Source: Flammula alnicola
Taxonomy: Eukaryota; Basidiomycota; Agaricomycetes; Agaricales; Strophariaceae
DNA: 64,000 nt
Assembly: GCA_015499995.1 (NCBI GenBank)
Contig: JADNRV010000002.1
Coordinates: 620,001 to 684,000 of the forward strand
Direction: 5' to 3'
The notes under the pieces are model-generated. The model had not been told where the DNA came from. It made no database searches and saw nothing but the letters and a program-made list of their open reading frames with translations. The position numbers and the translations under genes are program-made. Positions 12,801-24,743 of the stretch are shown piece after piece (position 1 is the stretch's first letter; each line of letters opens with the position of its first letter).

Positions 12801-12933
12801 TGGGCGTACTCGCGTTTTCACCCACCACCATCCCTTTTTGCCCTTGTCATTTCGATAGTTTGACTTTCTGTGTAAATACGCCTGCCCGCCTATATCCTTC
12901 CCTCCTCATTTTTGTTCCGCGCTGTGTGGCATC
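9806..12933. other. Gene-poor region, including probable long leader of the G1 cyclin
   Basis: About 3.1 kb without a recognisable gene. 9806-11600 holds only short ORFs on both strands, the longest at 10417-10929 (-, 170 codons, no known motif). 11640-12930 is strongly pyrimidine-rich, with a TATATA at 11853-11858 and several possible splice-like signals (for example GTAAGTGATT near 12012). This resembles fungal promoter and 5' UTR sequence and probably serves the cyclin at 12934. Transcript ends cannot be placed by eye. Confidence 0.4.
10417..10929 (-). CDS. Doubtful ORF, unrecognised
   Basis: A 170-codon open frame with alternating hydrophobic stretches (for example TAASAIASVVRLATAIEAT) in an otherwise empty region. 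No family motif, signal peptide or convincing intron extension was found. It could be an exon of a low-conservation gene or chance. I keep it only because the region lacks any other candidate. Confidence 0.15.
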   Translation of the reverse strand: MLSEKCNFVKPRPPATSMLRVPHSVDVDGYGNTIVFSRATAASAIASVVRLATAIEATDKCEILIAFSLLYCNLPLQEPGHLPVVCVSARRIEKHISKFPCCQNAAQVLIAVLLLRSHSCNLSHDVLRSLFAQNDQEVRESEHGCFQAMNSWSLKALVSILFRQKTHHRP

Positions 12934-14386
12934 ATGGCTGACCTCATATTTCCTTTTCCCCTCAATGCCAACAGCTCAGCATCTATCGAACACTCGTCCG
13001 ATACGATTAGTCTCGACATGAAAGACGTGGTCTCAAATAAACACACCCGCAATTCCCTCGTCTATCCCAGGAAACGCCCTTCCCCTCATGGCATTTCAAA
13101 GCCTCATAAATCGCCGCTTCTCCCCGCCAATGGTCTTGCCCGAAGGACACCTCGCACTACGAAAGTTGCCCTTATCCAGCAACGGCAGCGTGAGGCTCAG
13201 ATACAAGCCCTTCGTAGAGAAGGCATTTTCTTGGAAGAGGAGTATCGTGACGAAATTCGTTATTACATGCTCGATATGGAGGTAAGTCGTTATCATATTC
13301 GTTTCACTCATTTATTGACATTTAAACCTATAGCGTTATACTATGTCGTCTACTCAGTCGATGGATCAGCAACCCGAGATCAGGTGGCACATGCGCCCCT
13401 GCCTCGTCGACTTCTTGGTTGAGATCCACTTCACCTTCCGTCTTCGTCCAGAAACGCTCTATCTCACGCTCAACATCGTGGACCGATACGTTTCACGCCG
13501 CGTTGTATACATCAAGCATTATCAGCTTGTCGGATGCGCTGCCCTCTGGATTGCTGCCAAGTTCGAGGATGCGAAAGAGCGTGTACCCACCGTGCAGGAC
13601 CTCGTCCAAATATGCCGCGAGACTTATGAGGAGTCGGCCTTCATCCAGATGGAAGGCCATGTCCTTTCAACCATTCAGTGGACGCTCGGGCATCCAACTG
13701 CCGAAGCATGGTTAAGGCTCATGTGCTGCGGTCCCTGCATAGAAGATCCCAAGGTTCAACATGTCGCGCGATTCTTGATGGAGATCACTTTATTTTACAG
13801 AGAATTCGTCAAGTATTCGCCGTCCACAATCTCCCTCGCTTCTTTGACATTAGCAAGATACTTGTGTGGCAAGCCTCGTCGAGTTTGGGAAGAAACAGAA
13901 GAGTGCCTTGAGGTTATCGATCATTTGGACACTCGATTGGCCCTCCATGTCAACGACCTTTCGGAGACATTGGTGAAGAAATATTCATACGCTTTCTATT
14001 CGAAGGCGGCGACATTTGTTGTGCAGTACTATCTCCAAGGCAATCGCTTCCCCGGTCCCGAATCCGTCCCACTGCCTGTTACGCCGAAACGCTCCTTGAC
14101 GTCTGTTATGAGTACGCCAACAAGCTCGACGACCTCTGCCTCTGACATCTCAGATGACATGCCTCTGACGCCCGTTACTCCAGCGTTCAGCAGCGATCCC
14201 TTCTCGGCTCCATACTCCTCGGACGACAAAGAAAATATGTCATCGACGTTCGAGCCTGTTCTGAATAAACTTCGTATCGACAACCCTCCAGAACAGTTTC
14301 TCCCACACGATTTCGTCACCTTTGGACGACCAGCCCTTCATAGCCTCAACAACATATCGTCTCCTCGAACGGCGCTCGTGTCATAG
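12934..14386 (+). CDS. CLN1: G1 cyclin, CLN type
   Basis: Activator of the cyclin-dependent kinase at G1/S. Exons 12934-13281 and 13334-14386 give 466 residues. The cyclin box begins at EEYRDEIRYYMLDME and continues with RWHMRPCLVDFLVEIHFTF, RPETLYLTLNIVDRYVSRR and GCAALWIAAKFED, the MRxxLVDWL-like and KYEE-like signatures of cyclins. The second fold includes MEITLFYREFVKYSPSTISL. The C-terminal tail is rich in Ser/Thr-Pro (PLTPVTP, a PEST-like region), as expected for an unstable G1 cyclin. The long upstream leader suggests translational control, an inference by analogy with other fungal G1 cyclins. Confidence 0.88.
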
Positions 14387-15720
14387 TGGTCCAATATCGA
14401 CCGCTTTTGTTTCAGTATCAAGTTTCTCCCTGTCTTTGTCCAAAACGCAAGCAATCCGCAAAATGTAATACCAATACACGTCTCACCGACATCCCTCGCA
14501 ATACTTGTTTCTGCAATTCAATCACCATGCATACATTCATCACTTTCCCTTGCAATTGTCTCATTCTCATCGTCCGCACCATTTATCCTACCCACCTGGC
14601 AACCACAGCCTATTTGAAGTCGAAAAAAGAGGGATACTAGGGCTGAGGGACGGTTATCTCCATCGTTGATTCATCTCGAACTATCGTGATTATTACCGGT
14701 GAAGAAAGAAGGGACAGTTTTAGTTTATCTGCCTTATTACCGTGGACCCTCCGCACTTTTACTCTTCTTCGTCCGGCTCTTCCCAAGATGCCATCCGTAC
14801 ATCAATGTTTCTGTCTTATTTCTGTCGTTCGCAATTCCCTGTTCCACGACTACACTCACTCCTTGTCACTATGCATCTATCATCTACGTCATCCCACAAT
14901 CCCATCCAGTCAACTACTCACCTCCTGCACTCTCAAAGACAGACACTCTTTCCTCCAGGCCCAGTAGCAACTGCGTTCGTTATAAAGTATATTTTATTCT
15001 TCACTTTATCGTATACTTCCCTTGTTTTTTTTTTCCTCCCTCGTCCTCAAGTGCCACTGGTACTGGTTGATCCCCACCAGACCCCATATATTTTTTGGTA
15101 CCTCCACAAAGTCCGCATACCCTCACCCACTTCAGCATATTCCATGTACGCCTTTGGCACTTTCCTGGCATTCACCTTTCTTTTCTTTTCTGTCGCTCGC
15201 ATTGTTACGGGTACTCTCGTGTCCCATATACTACATCGAATCGAATCCACCTGTCTCCACAGCTATGACCGTTCGCGTTCGATGACATCAAATGTACCTA
15301 GGTACCTTGTGGTTAAGAACCTGAACCCTGCGTTCTGCTTACAATCGGTGGGTAAGCAACCTCGTCTAACCTCGTAAGTAACAATAGTTTGCTAGCTGCT
15401 GTTTGATGGCGATCAACTCGTGAACTTATCTTCCAATGATGTCCGACAAATGTAACAAAAGAATGGCCGAAGATCCCATGGGGTCTTTGATATATCGTAT
15501 ATTAATCGCGCAATTGCAAATCGTGGCTTGATTGAAATGAAATGTAGCATTCTAGTAGAGCGCCGAGTGTATATTTACTTATTTATCTCACGAATCTCTT
15601 GTTTCTCGGTAACGGCTACAATTTACATACTCAATAACTGAAATGGACGCAAGGCGGAGCTCACAAGCATCCGCGAGCCGACTGCAAGAAAGTAACAACG
15701 GCACCATTTTCCTTGTTAAC
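14387..15720. other. Gene-free interval between convergent CLN1 and oxidoreductase
   Basis: About 1.3 kb of pyrimidine-rich + strand sequence. A 211-codon open frame (14742-15377) exists, but its composition is that of CT-rich spacer and it contains no domain. I see no repeat, RNA gene or conserved coding block here. Confidence 0.4.
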
Positions 15721-17631
15721 CTATTCCAGGATCCATTGGTCGCCCTCTTTCTTGATCCCGACCGGTCTTTTCTCGTCTAAACTGATACGGCCGGCGTTGA
15801 GAATAGCTGTGGTAAGCACGGTGTTCGCAATAGTAGGCAGCGCGTATTTATCATAATCGGAAGGCTGCGTGAGGCCTGCGTTCACACTGCGGACGGCGTC
15901 GATGAATTTTTCGATGGAGATATATCCATAACCACGTTGACCGTCGAAATGGCCGCTTTCAGAGGGCGAGTATTTCATGCTGTACGGTGCGAAACATCAA
16001 TGAATCGTGATGATGCACCGAGACCGAGGCACATATGTCCAAGGCGCACTCACTAGAAAGGGTTGACCCAAGATTTTCCAGTGTCATCGACAGTGATATC
16101 GTAGCCTCGGTGGGCTTGGTCAACGTTGATGTCGCCCTAATAGTTAGAATCACAGTCGCCAACGTGAGCTAAATGCTCTGCTTTGACACTAGAAGGGGTT
16201 TATTTATTCACCTTCTCTGCCATATAATACCAGTGCTGGGCAGAGTGAACCCCAGACTTCAAGGGGGCAGTCCAGCTTGCTGTGTAAACCGCAGTACCTC
16301 TATGGGTCTTGCTCTTCACTGATTGCCAGTCAACCATAAGGGTGATGGTATCCTCTGTTTGCGGAACACAGTTAAATGGCTCGCTCGTAGCGATACCTGT
16401 AGCTGCACTGGCGACAACGCGGGTAGGGACAGCGATGCCGTCCAGGATCCAACAGCAGATATCGATATGGTGGGATGAGAGATAATAGCTGAATATAGGT
16501 CAACGGTTTTGAAAGGTCAGAGCAGAAGACTTCGACCTACCTGATGTCGGAATCTTTGCCAGCCCATGCACGGAAGGTCTCCAGCTGGCTCTTGGGCTGA
16601 CTCATCCAAGCATTGAAAAAGTTAAATTCACCCAGAGTGGCAGCTTTTGCTTTGGCGTCGCTGTATACGGGATCGAATCTGAAGAAATCATGAACCATAA
16701 GCCTTCTATTGGTGCGGCTGCACACAGGACTTGCCGTTTGTGATGTTCCACGAAGCAGACGACGTTGTGCTTCTTTGCTGCCTCGATAAGAATATTGTGA
16801 TGAGATAATAACTGGGTAGCTGGCTTCGTAACTAGCACATGCAAACCACGTTCGATTGCGTAGAGTGCGATTGGGAAGTGGGTGCCTATCGCAAAATTCA
16901 ATTTTCTTTCTTGCTCCTTACGGCGTGCGGCACCTACTGTCTGGCGTGAAGATGATAACAGCTTCACCTGGCTTCATCTGATTGATCGCAATTTTGTCTT
17001 GATTTCGGGAAGAAGTCAGTTCTCTTTAACTTTCAAGAGCGAAGGAATGAAACACACAGGAGTCAGCATCAACAAGTCCGTTCTTTGGAAACTCCTCAAA
17101 CCTTGCGGATGCGTCAGCATTAAATGTCGGAAAATAGAGCCATAAATTCATTACGAGACGTCCATATCCTTATAAGCTCCTGCAATATTCTTCTCGAGAT
17201 GTTGCCTGATTTCGGGGAATTTTTTCCCGTTCACGCCTACCATGGCGAGATGATCAACCTGAAGAGGGTCGTCTCAAAATCGTCGAAAATAGTTAACAGC
17301 GAAAATTCTACCTTTTCACGCCTTCGGAGGTCAAATAACGTGAGTGCGACGACCTATGAAGAATGGTACACCAAATTGGAAAATCGTGGATGATGGCAAT
17401 GCGGATGGATTCTTACTCCAATCTATGAAGAAAATTATTAATATTGACTCCATTTTGTTATCCAGAGTGAGCTGGCATACCTTTTTATCCGACGTAGATG
17501 CTCCAGAACCCGTCCATCCTGTTGTGTACTCCCCAGTACCACCTACACATAGGTGTATGAACAGGGCCAAACTACAAACAAGAAGCAAAAAACTTACACA
17601 TGAGAACGTTAAGTTTCTTGAGTTCAGCCAT
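15721..17631 (-). CDS. Gfo/Idh/MocA-family NAD(P)-dependent oxidoreductase
   Basis: Twelve exons: 17631-17598, 17542-17481, 17422-17417, 17353-17312, 17258-17155, 17101-17058, 16997-16938, 16885-16735, 16678-16541, 16488-16212, 16136-16054 and 15979-15721, totalling 419 residues with no frame break. The N-terminus ([16 protein letters not shown]) begins a Rossmann fold. The family signature around VTKPA ([13 protein letters not shown]) and EHHKRFDP follows, then the C-terminal beta-sheet domain. The substrate is unknown; relatives oxidise sugars or sugar acids. Exon 3 is a 6-nt micro-exon coding Ile-Gly. The intron 16734-16679 has a GC donor, and two introns end in AAG. Confidence 0.82.
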
Positions 17632-17914
17632 AATATAGGAGGTTCAGATGTGCGAGGGAAGAAGAGAGGGCTAAAAGGAAGAAGAACCTGAGCATCGCGA
17701 TGATATATGAATAGTAAAGATGCAAGCTGGACGCCGGCAAAAGCAGGCAGTCGGCGGGCCGTGAACGGACCGCACCAGTCTTTTGAGTTTCTTCCGCAGC
17801 ACGTGGGCTCCAGGCGATTTGCGCATGTTGCATGTGACGTCACACGAGGATCGAGAAAAAGACGATCAAGTGTTATTTGAGCATGTTCTATCTTCACTCA
17901 CTAATTGAACTCAC
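17632..17914. promoter_or_regulatory. Divergent promoter, oxidoreductase / unknown 801-aa gene
   Basis: The 283-base spacer between opposite start codons contains TGTGACGTCACACG (palindromic TGACGTCA, 17832-17845 region), a perfect CRE/ATF-type bZIP site. Its use is inferred. Confidence 0.5.
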
Positions 17915-20433
17915 ATGTCTTCTCCCTCCCCGGGCGCTTCTTCAGAAGTTCCTTTCACTCCCAGAAAAGAGTTCATAAAGGACCAGCCCGTACAACCAAA
18001 TTCTTTCGCCCTTCTGGCACTCTCCAGCTCAAACTGCATCCGCCTCTACTCTTTCGCCGCACCGGCAGTGGCGTCTCTCAGTCGTCTATTCGAGAAGTAT
18101 AACATTCTCTCGTTTCGCGAGGATGCATCTCAGAACCTTTGCGAGTTCGCCCTGGATGGTAAACCCTGGGCGAATCCCAAGTCTGTTCCGACTGAGAAAC
18201 TCCTCGTCGACGTTATTGCTATAATATATCAATGTGGGTACACGTACCTCTCCACTATTGATTATGGGAGAGAAGCAGACGACCGTCTTGCAATGACATT
18301 CTCAAGGCCTGCCGTCCCGTCCTCCAACTCTCGAACGCCGACGCCGTTGCCACATTCCATCGCTCCCAAACATGACAGTTTAAATAGTTCCTTGGGAGAA
18401 CGACCAAGGTTAAACGAGTTCCATTCGCCATTTCGTTTTCGTCCGTCACCACCATGCGGGTTATTGCTCCACCGCTCCATCTTACTCCAGCCATTCTGCA
18501 AGCTGTCCGCGGATCCTGGCCCAGAGGTGTTGCGGCGGAGAAAAAAGTCGGCGAAAATTCGTATGAATTTAAGCTCAAGGGCTATAAATGTGGGTTAAAC
18601 ATTCTCTTCATTGTATTCTGTACTAAATCATCTGGTACGGTAATTTAGGGTTCGAGCAAGACACTTTCGCAACCGATTCTCTGCGACACATTCTTTCGTT
18701 GTTGACGTCTTTGGATACTCACGCATTCAGTCTTCTGACCTCTATTTCACTCACCAATCGGTCCAGAGTCAAGGATTTGTGGATTTTTACTGGACCGGCT
18801 CCAGAGGACGTCGTCGAAAATGGTTTACTAGACCTACCTTACAATTCAGTTAAAACCTCTCCGCCTCCCGCTACAGGTTCCTTTGGGGACACGGCTCTTA
18901 GTCCAGGAACACAATATCCACACCGTCGACTTGCGACAGACCCTTCACCCGTTGTTCAACATTCTCCTACCTTTCAGCATCCAAGAGCTGTCACAGAAAG
19001 TCCTCAACGACAACACTTCCCTCCTCAATCTCAACCTCAAACCCATCTCCTTCGAAAACCTGCCCCTCGAGCGCAAATTCCAGTCTCGGTCGTGCGAGAT
19101 TCTTATATTCCTGACGAACCTCCTATTCTTCGCGCTAATTTACCGAGTACGATATCAACCGGAGTTCAGAATATGACGGGTATTGGAGCTAGTCCAAATC
19201 TCATTTATCCAACTTCGCCATTCGAGGCAAGTGGCACGACGCCTGCATCGCCTAGGCCTAGAACGGGAAGTCCAATTGGCCATGGCAGACCTCCACTAAG
19301 CCCGTTTCGGATAGGGTGAAGACTCCGCCTTGTTGCTCTCCTCTTCTGCCCCATCTTCCCCGCAGAAGTCTACCCGCCTTTCAGACGAATTTCACCACGA
19401 TCGGCCATCCACTGCCGAAGCAGACTTGGGTTCAAAATCGCCACCTTTACTTGGAATAGGCACTTTCCGCGATTCTGCTTTCTCGTCGAAAAGCGAGATG
19501 AGCAGCGAAATTCCCATTAAATGGACGGGACCTTTGAAGGAAGAGTTCGACTCTGCCCAAAGAGGCCAAGGCCTCAACGGAATCGTGTATCCAGCAGCGG
19601 GCCACAATTTCCTGGCGGCTGGCAGCCATCACCCGTTGCGGAGAAATCAGAAGACGAGATGGGCGTTCACAGTTCGCTGACTGTAGAAAAGAAAGGATCT
19701 ACGACACCTATCCATGAAATGATCTCTTGTGTCGAATCACCTGAAATTGTGGGACCGGACACAGGCCTGCGAAAGAGCGAAGCAGCATTGGTGGGGATCA
19801 TCCAGTCGACCTCACCAGCACCTCCTCTCCCTCAGAGACAGAACTCGCAAAGGAAGGAATCGCAGAATTCGGTACCTAATGGAGGCCAAGGATGGGTGCT
19901 CGTCAACGTAGAAAATTCAAGCAATCCAAGTCCCGTAGACGCTGTTCTTGCCGAAGCCACGAATGCGCGATCACTCGAAGCGGGATCATCTAGCACGCCT
20001 TTCGCGAAATCGAGCAGCAATAGTAGCGCAGCCGGACCCCCGCCATTGGCACTTGATCAGAGCCCGAGTCCTGCGGCCAAAGCCATAGTTATCATTGACG
20101 CAATGGAATCTAAACATAAAAAGTCGCAATCCACTGCCAATTCCAAGGAAAGTTCGGAAGGCAGATCGGGTGTTAGACGCTTCTTCTCTTTAAACAAGAA
20201 GCATTCGGTGCGTGAGTTTTACTTTGCTTTTTACGCTGATTAGGAACACATATTTTCTGCAGAAGAGAGCACCCGATGACATTGACGCAAAGAAACGAAA
20301 CGCAAATGATCCCCCGGATGGCGAGAGGCTCGCATCTAATTCTATACCACGATCAAATCTGAGAGACAGACTACGCCTTATTGGAACGCCCGAAGCAGCA
20401 CGAAAAGAGGACAAGCGGCGCAGCATAGATTAA
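17915..20433 (+). CDS. Unrecognised large protein, frame-broken
   Basis: Exons 17915-18589, 18649-20207 and 20263-20433. With frame corrections near 18398-18405 (missing base), 19311-19316 (extra G) and 19598-19604 (missing base) they give 801 residues. The first about 280 residues look globular (NSFALLALSSSNCIRLYSF, RVIAPPLHLTPAILQAVRGS, ENSYEFKLKGYKWFEQDTFAT, LRHILSLLTSLDTHAF). The remainder is disordered and Ser/Pro-rich (QSTSPAPPLPQRQNS), ending with a basic tail (RRFFSLNKKHS, SNLRDRLRLIGTPEAARKED). I do not recognise the family. The conserved-looking N-terminus and PxxP stretches hint at a cytoskeletal or signalling scaffold, but that is a guess. Confidence 0.65.
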
Positions 20434-21311
20434 TTTCTGGGTGCATATATTCATGTTTTAATCCCTATGTTCGCTCGCTGTCAGCCTAGTTTGTATTGGT
20501 TGTACTTTGTGTTCTATTTCTCTGCCACTGGACAATAATGTTTGGGACGCTTTTACTACTACTACTAACTACTACAATATGCCCCCACTTTGTCGGTATC
20601 TACTACATGTAACTGCTCATATATTTCAGGGAGTGTGTACTTTAGACTTTTTAGCTGCGCCGTTTGATATATTCCTTTCATAATTTATTATATGGTTGAC
20701 AGATGTCTTTTTTGCCAAAATTTTAGCGGCGACACCGCGATTCCGCGGATTGACGCGTGGTAACATAGGAGCATGTGTGTCATTGTGAGATCACGTGAAG
20801 GAGGCGGTTAAAGTCTTGTCTCTTGTGGTGACCTTTGAAAACCTGAAAATTCTCAGAGAGTCTGAACCTGGGTGATATTATGTATTCAAACGACTGTGTA
20901 GAACGAGGTGTTCAAGAATCACAAATCTGGGAAGCTGCGGTGAGAGATATATTGCGCGGGAAGCACGGAGAGGGTAGAACCAAGCAGGTCGGTGACACGG
21001 ACCATTCATGCAGGTGCAGACACGAACGGCGGCGGCGAATTGGCGCTGGTTTATTCTGGCTGACATTCGGCGCGTCTGCGTGAATGCAGAGTTTCTTGGA
21101 GGGTGGAAGCGAGTGCGAGCGAGGATTATTGTAGACTGGCCTGTGTTGTATAGAGAGTAGCGTGTTCTGGCAGCAATATGATCAGCCCCGTTCTCCGACC
21201 AGCCACCTGTCCCTTTCTTTGCCGTTTTACCATCATCACCCTCCCTTTTTCCTCCCACCACAGCCATCCTCCCTCTCCCCCTCTCCCTCCCTTCCCTGCC
21301 TTTCATCAACC
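20434..21311. other. Intergenic region upstream of ITC1
   Basis: 878 bases without a gene. It holds a short ACT trinucleotide run (about 20551-20575), an E-box-like TCACGTGA (20792-20799) and a long C/T-rich tract just before the ITC1 start (21230-21305), typical of fungal transcription start regions. Confidence 0.45.
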
Positions 21312-24300
21312 ATGCCCACATGTCGCCGCAAGCGCGTCGTCCTTACGGAGCCCTCCGATGCGCTCTTACAGGCCGTACAGTCCGATCCCAGCAAGCTTGT
21401 CTTTTATCTCGAACAGACCGGCGAAATATTTGAGACCTACGAGTACGCTGACCCACTTCACCATCACCATCCTCCGCGTCCTCATTAGATCCTCACCTTC
21501 CGTTTCTACTAGGGCCTATGCTGCTCGGATGTCCTTCTACCGCCTGAAGCAGTTCCAGTGCGAGGTCACAGGCAAGAGTGGACTAGACTATTTTCAGGCT
21601 GTCGAGAGTGAGCGCCAAGAAGCAAGAACTTTACATTCTAGATTTTCCGAACCTCTCAAACCCGCTGTTCTCAAAGCTGTTCAATGGCGTGCGTTCCTCC
21701 CCCTGGTTCTCCACTCATGATCCCAATCTTACTTGGTTTATTCCATTTCTTACAGAGGTGATGGGCCGTCTTGATCATCTTGTGGAAGCTGTTTACGAGC
21801 GCTTCAAAGACCGATATTTCCCTGGCGAGAGTATGTATCTTCCTCTTCCTTGGGCCACCTACTTTTGCTCACCATTTCGCTTGAACTTCCTAGGAGTCCT
21901 TGTTGATCTCTCGGGTGTTAAGTAAGTTTACTTCCATCTAAGTTGTCCATGGCTGACCATTTACCAAGATACTATGCTCGTGTGGAGAAGGTCTATCCTC
22001 CCAAATACAACGCCGACGCGAAAGCTCGGGATGCGCACATGGATGCTTCTTCCTCGTCAACTCTCGATGATGATCCTCCCCATGTCATCGGAGGCGACCT
22101 GAAAATCCCTGCTAAAGACGCTTTTGCCAAAGATAATCCCACCTTGTATTACTATTGGGTTCATCTTACAGAGCTGGAACGGGACAAAAGTCACGAAAAG
22201 GGAAAAAGTTCTACCAAAATTACCGACTCCGATAAACGCCTGGTAGGCAGTCTAATTGAAGTGCAGTGTGGCATGATGAGGTCAGCGCCTCCGCATATAT
22301 GCCCTGGCAAAAATGGGACTAACTTGGGATTTTAGCCGCGATCGTCTCTCGTTTTCCAAATCGATTCTTCGTCGTTTTATTCGAGACTGTGTCGACCGTG
22401 AAGCTGCTGTAGCATCCCCTTGGACTGTCAAGGCACCTATTGCCAAACGATATGGGGTAGATTCCGTCATGCCTGAAGAGACGCGTCAAGGCGTTGAAAA
22501 TATTAAGAAAGGCGAAATTGACAAAAGGAAAAAAATCTGGGAAGACAAAGATGGGCCACCAACCAAGAAGCAGAAGAAGATGACTGCTGCTCAAGAGGAT
22601 CGAGGTGTGATTATTCCTCATATTATGCGCATATATGAGCTTATATCTTGAACAGTGCGCGCCCTTGCCACTGCAGCTGAAAAACGGGAACGCGAAGCCC
22701 GCGAGAAGGCAGACAAGCAAAGACTTGCGAAAGAAGAGGCAGAACGTATTGCGGCAGAGAAGAAAAAGAAAAAGCCTGTCCGATACCCAACCGAGGACCT
22801 CGACATTCGCATGGCAGACAAAGACAGAAAGGCTGGCATGCGGGTGACACGACCTCTGGCGAACCGGGCTTGTCTCCCATTCAATGACTCGTCTGGCTCT
22901 TTTGAAGCCTTCCTAATGACTTGGAACTTTTTGGTGGTTTACGGGTAAATTTTATATCTATAGTGTGTCATGGGCCTCGTCGTCTAATCTTTTTCGCAGG
23001 CAACCTCTTCACTTGTCGGTATTTTCGCTTGACGAGTTCGAGAATGCACTTCGACATTCAGTTGCCGATCAGCCCTGCCCACTTCTCGCCGAGGTCCATT
23101 CCACGCTGATATACAATCTTCGGACTGTTTCGTTTGTAAGACATAGCGCTCTTCTGTCTCTCCTGAAACAAAACGAGGACTGGGAAAAAAGCTCTCTGCC
23201 AGAAGTAAATGTCCTCGGAATTTCAACTGACCAGTTGGTCGCCGCCATGGCGGACGTTGGAAATAATTGGGAAAGAGTGCCTTTACGCCACTCGGAAGGT
23301 AGAGAAGGCTGGGAAGATGCTCTTGTCGGATGTTTGAAAGATGTTTGTGGTTCATCCTTTTCTGGAGAGACGATGCTGATACATGCTCGATACACAGCAT
23401 GCCAATATTCCCAATTTCCCCAGGCTTCAAGAGATCCTCACGAAATTATTATTCGCCCCTTCTGCCCCTCCTGAACAGGCTTCTGGTTCAAGAGCTCCCA
23501 CTCCACCTGACAATGTTGAATCTGTCCTTAACAGTGTCTCTCCGCCTAATGATAGATACTACAGCCTCCCTCCCGAGGACCGCATTGCTATTTTATCTTT
23601 CATGTGCAATCTGGCGATATCCTCAAAGGCTATTCATGCGCATATGGAATCCTGCGAAGAACAGTTAACTGCTCTCAGAAAAGAGAAGATCGAGGTTAAC
23701 CGCATGAAGAAACAATAGTGCGAAATTTTTCATACCTGGCTTCTTGATAAAAGTTACTAAACACAAGTTGTAGCCAAGAAGAAATGGGTGTCCTTTTAGG
23801 CGAGACGAAAGAAGAGAACCATTCCGCTGCTAATGGAAATGGGGAGGACATTGTTATGCAGGATTCCAGTGAGCTGTCGGATGTCTCAGAAGGTGGCTCG
23901 GAGTCGACCTCTGCTGCTGGCAAGAAAAGTGCTCGTCAGAAGGACTTGCGTTTAAAGATCCACACTATCGCACATTCGAAAGAACGAGAAGCAGCCAGGG
24001 CGAAACAGGCATCCCAGAAACAAGCCATGGCAGAACACCGTCGTCTGGATGAAGAAGTGAACAAGCTGGAGCGGCGATTAGAGAGCATAGAACGCGAGTT
24101 CAGGAAGCTTCTCGGAGCTGTACGCGTCAAACCCATTGGCCGTGACCGATTTTACAACCGAATATGGTGGTTCGATGGTATGGGTTCCGCGTCATTAGTT
24201 GGAAGTGGTGGCATTGCGTTATATGGTACTGGTCGGCTATTCATCCAAGGCCCAAGCGAATTTGACGTTCAACAATTGGCGAAGAAGGCAGCAGAAGACA

Positions 24301-24743
24301 ACGAAGATATCGTTGCTCGGAGAAAGGAGGAAGAGGGTGAGGAAGGAATGCTCGGGTCTCAAGACTGGGCGGTCTATACGGAACTAGAAGAGGTACATGA
24401 TTCTATCACTGCGCTTGATGAAGACACAGACTCATTTTTTGTGTTGGAACAGCTCGAAGCTTTTGTATCGTGGTTAAATCCTAAAGGCCACCGAGAGCTG
24501 GCCTTGAAAACAGCTCTTACCAAGTGGTGGGTGCATATTACGGCGGGCATGAGAAAACGCATGGCAGTAAGCATGTCTCGTAACTGTGTCTTCTTCTGCT
24601 CACTGCCGAACCCCTAGGATCTCAACAACAACGCCAAACTTCCCGACGCCCGCCGGAGTTCTCGCAAGACAGCCCTCGGATATGATCTTTCGAGAGATCC
24701 CTATATGCTCTGGACAAATCGTAGAGCTGTTAATTCCTCCTGA
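21312..24743 (+). CDS. ITC1: ISWI complex subunit Itc1 (WAC-DDT-WHIM protein)
   Basis: Acf1-like partner of the Isw2/ISWI nucleosome-remodelling ATPase, acting in the nucleus. Eleven exons from 21312-21442 to 24618-24743 give 953 residues without a frame break. Domains in order: WAC domain (MPTCRRKRVVL..., residues 1-110); a charged coiled-coil stretch (AEKREREAREKADKQRLAKE); DDT domain (LMTWNFLVVYGQPLHLSVFSLDEFE); WHIM1 motif region (YYSLPPEDRIAILSFMCNLA); and WHIM2/WSD (RVKPIGRDRFYNRIWWFDG). The order matches yeast Itc1 and animal ACF1 without the PHD or bromodomain. Intron 4 ends in AAG (21968). Confidence 0.92.

Noticed and set aside
14742..15377. 211-codon open frame on the + strand
   Set aside because: Composition is that of CT-rich spacer, with no domain, no conserved block and several overlapping frames equally open.
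18255..18578. Minus-strand ORF in the 801-aa gene
   Set aside because: The + strand frames on either side of the nearby frame break show protein-like continuity; the minus frame shows none.
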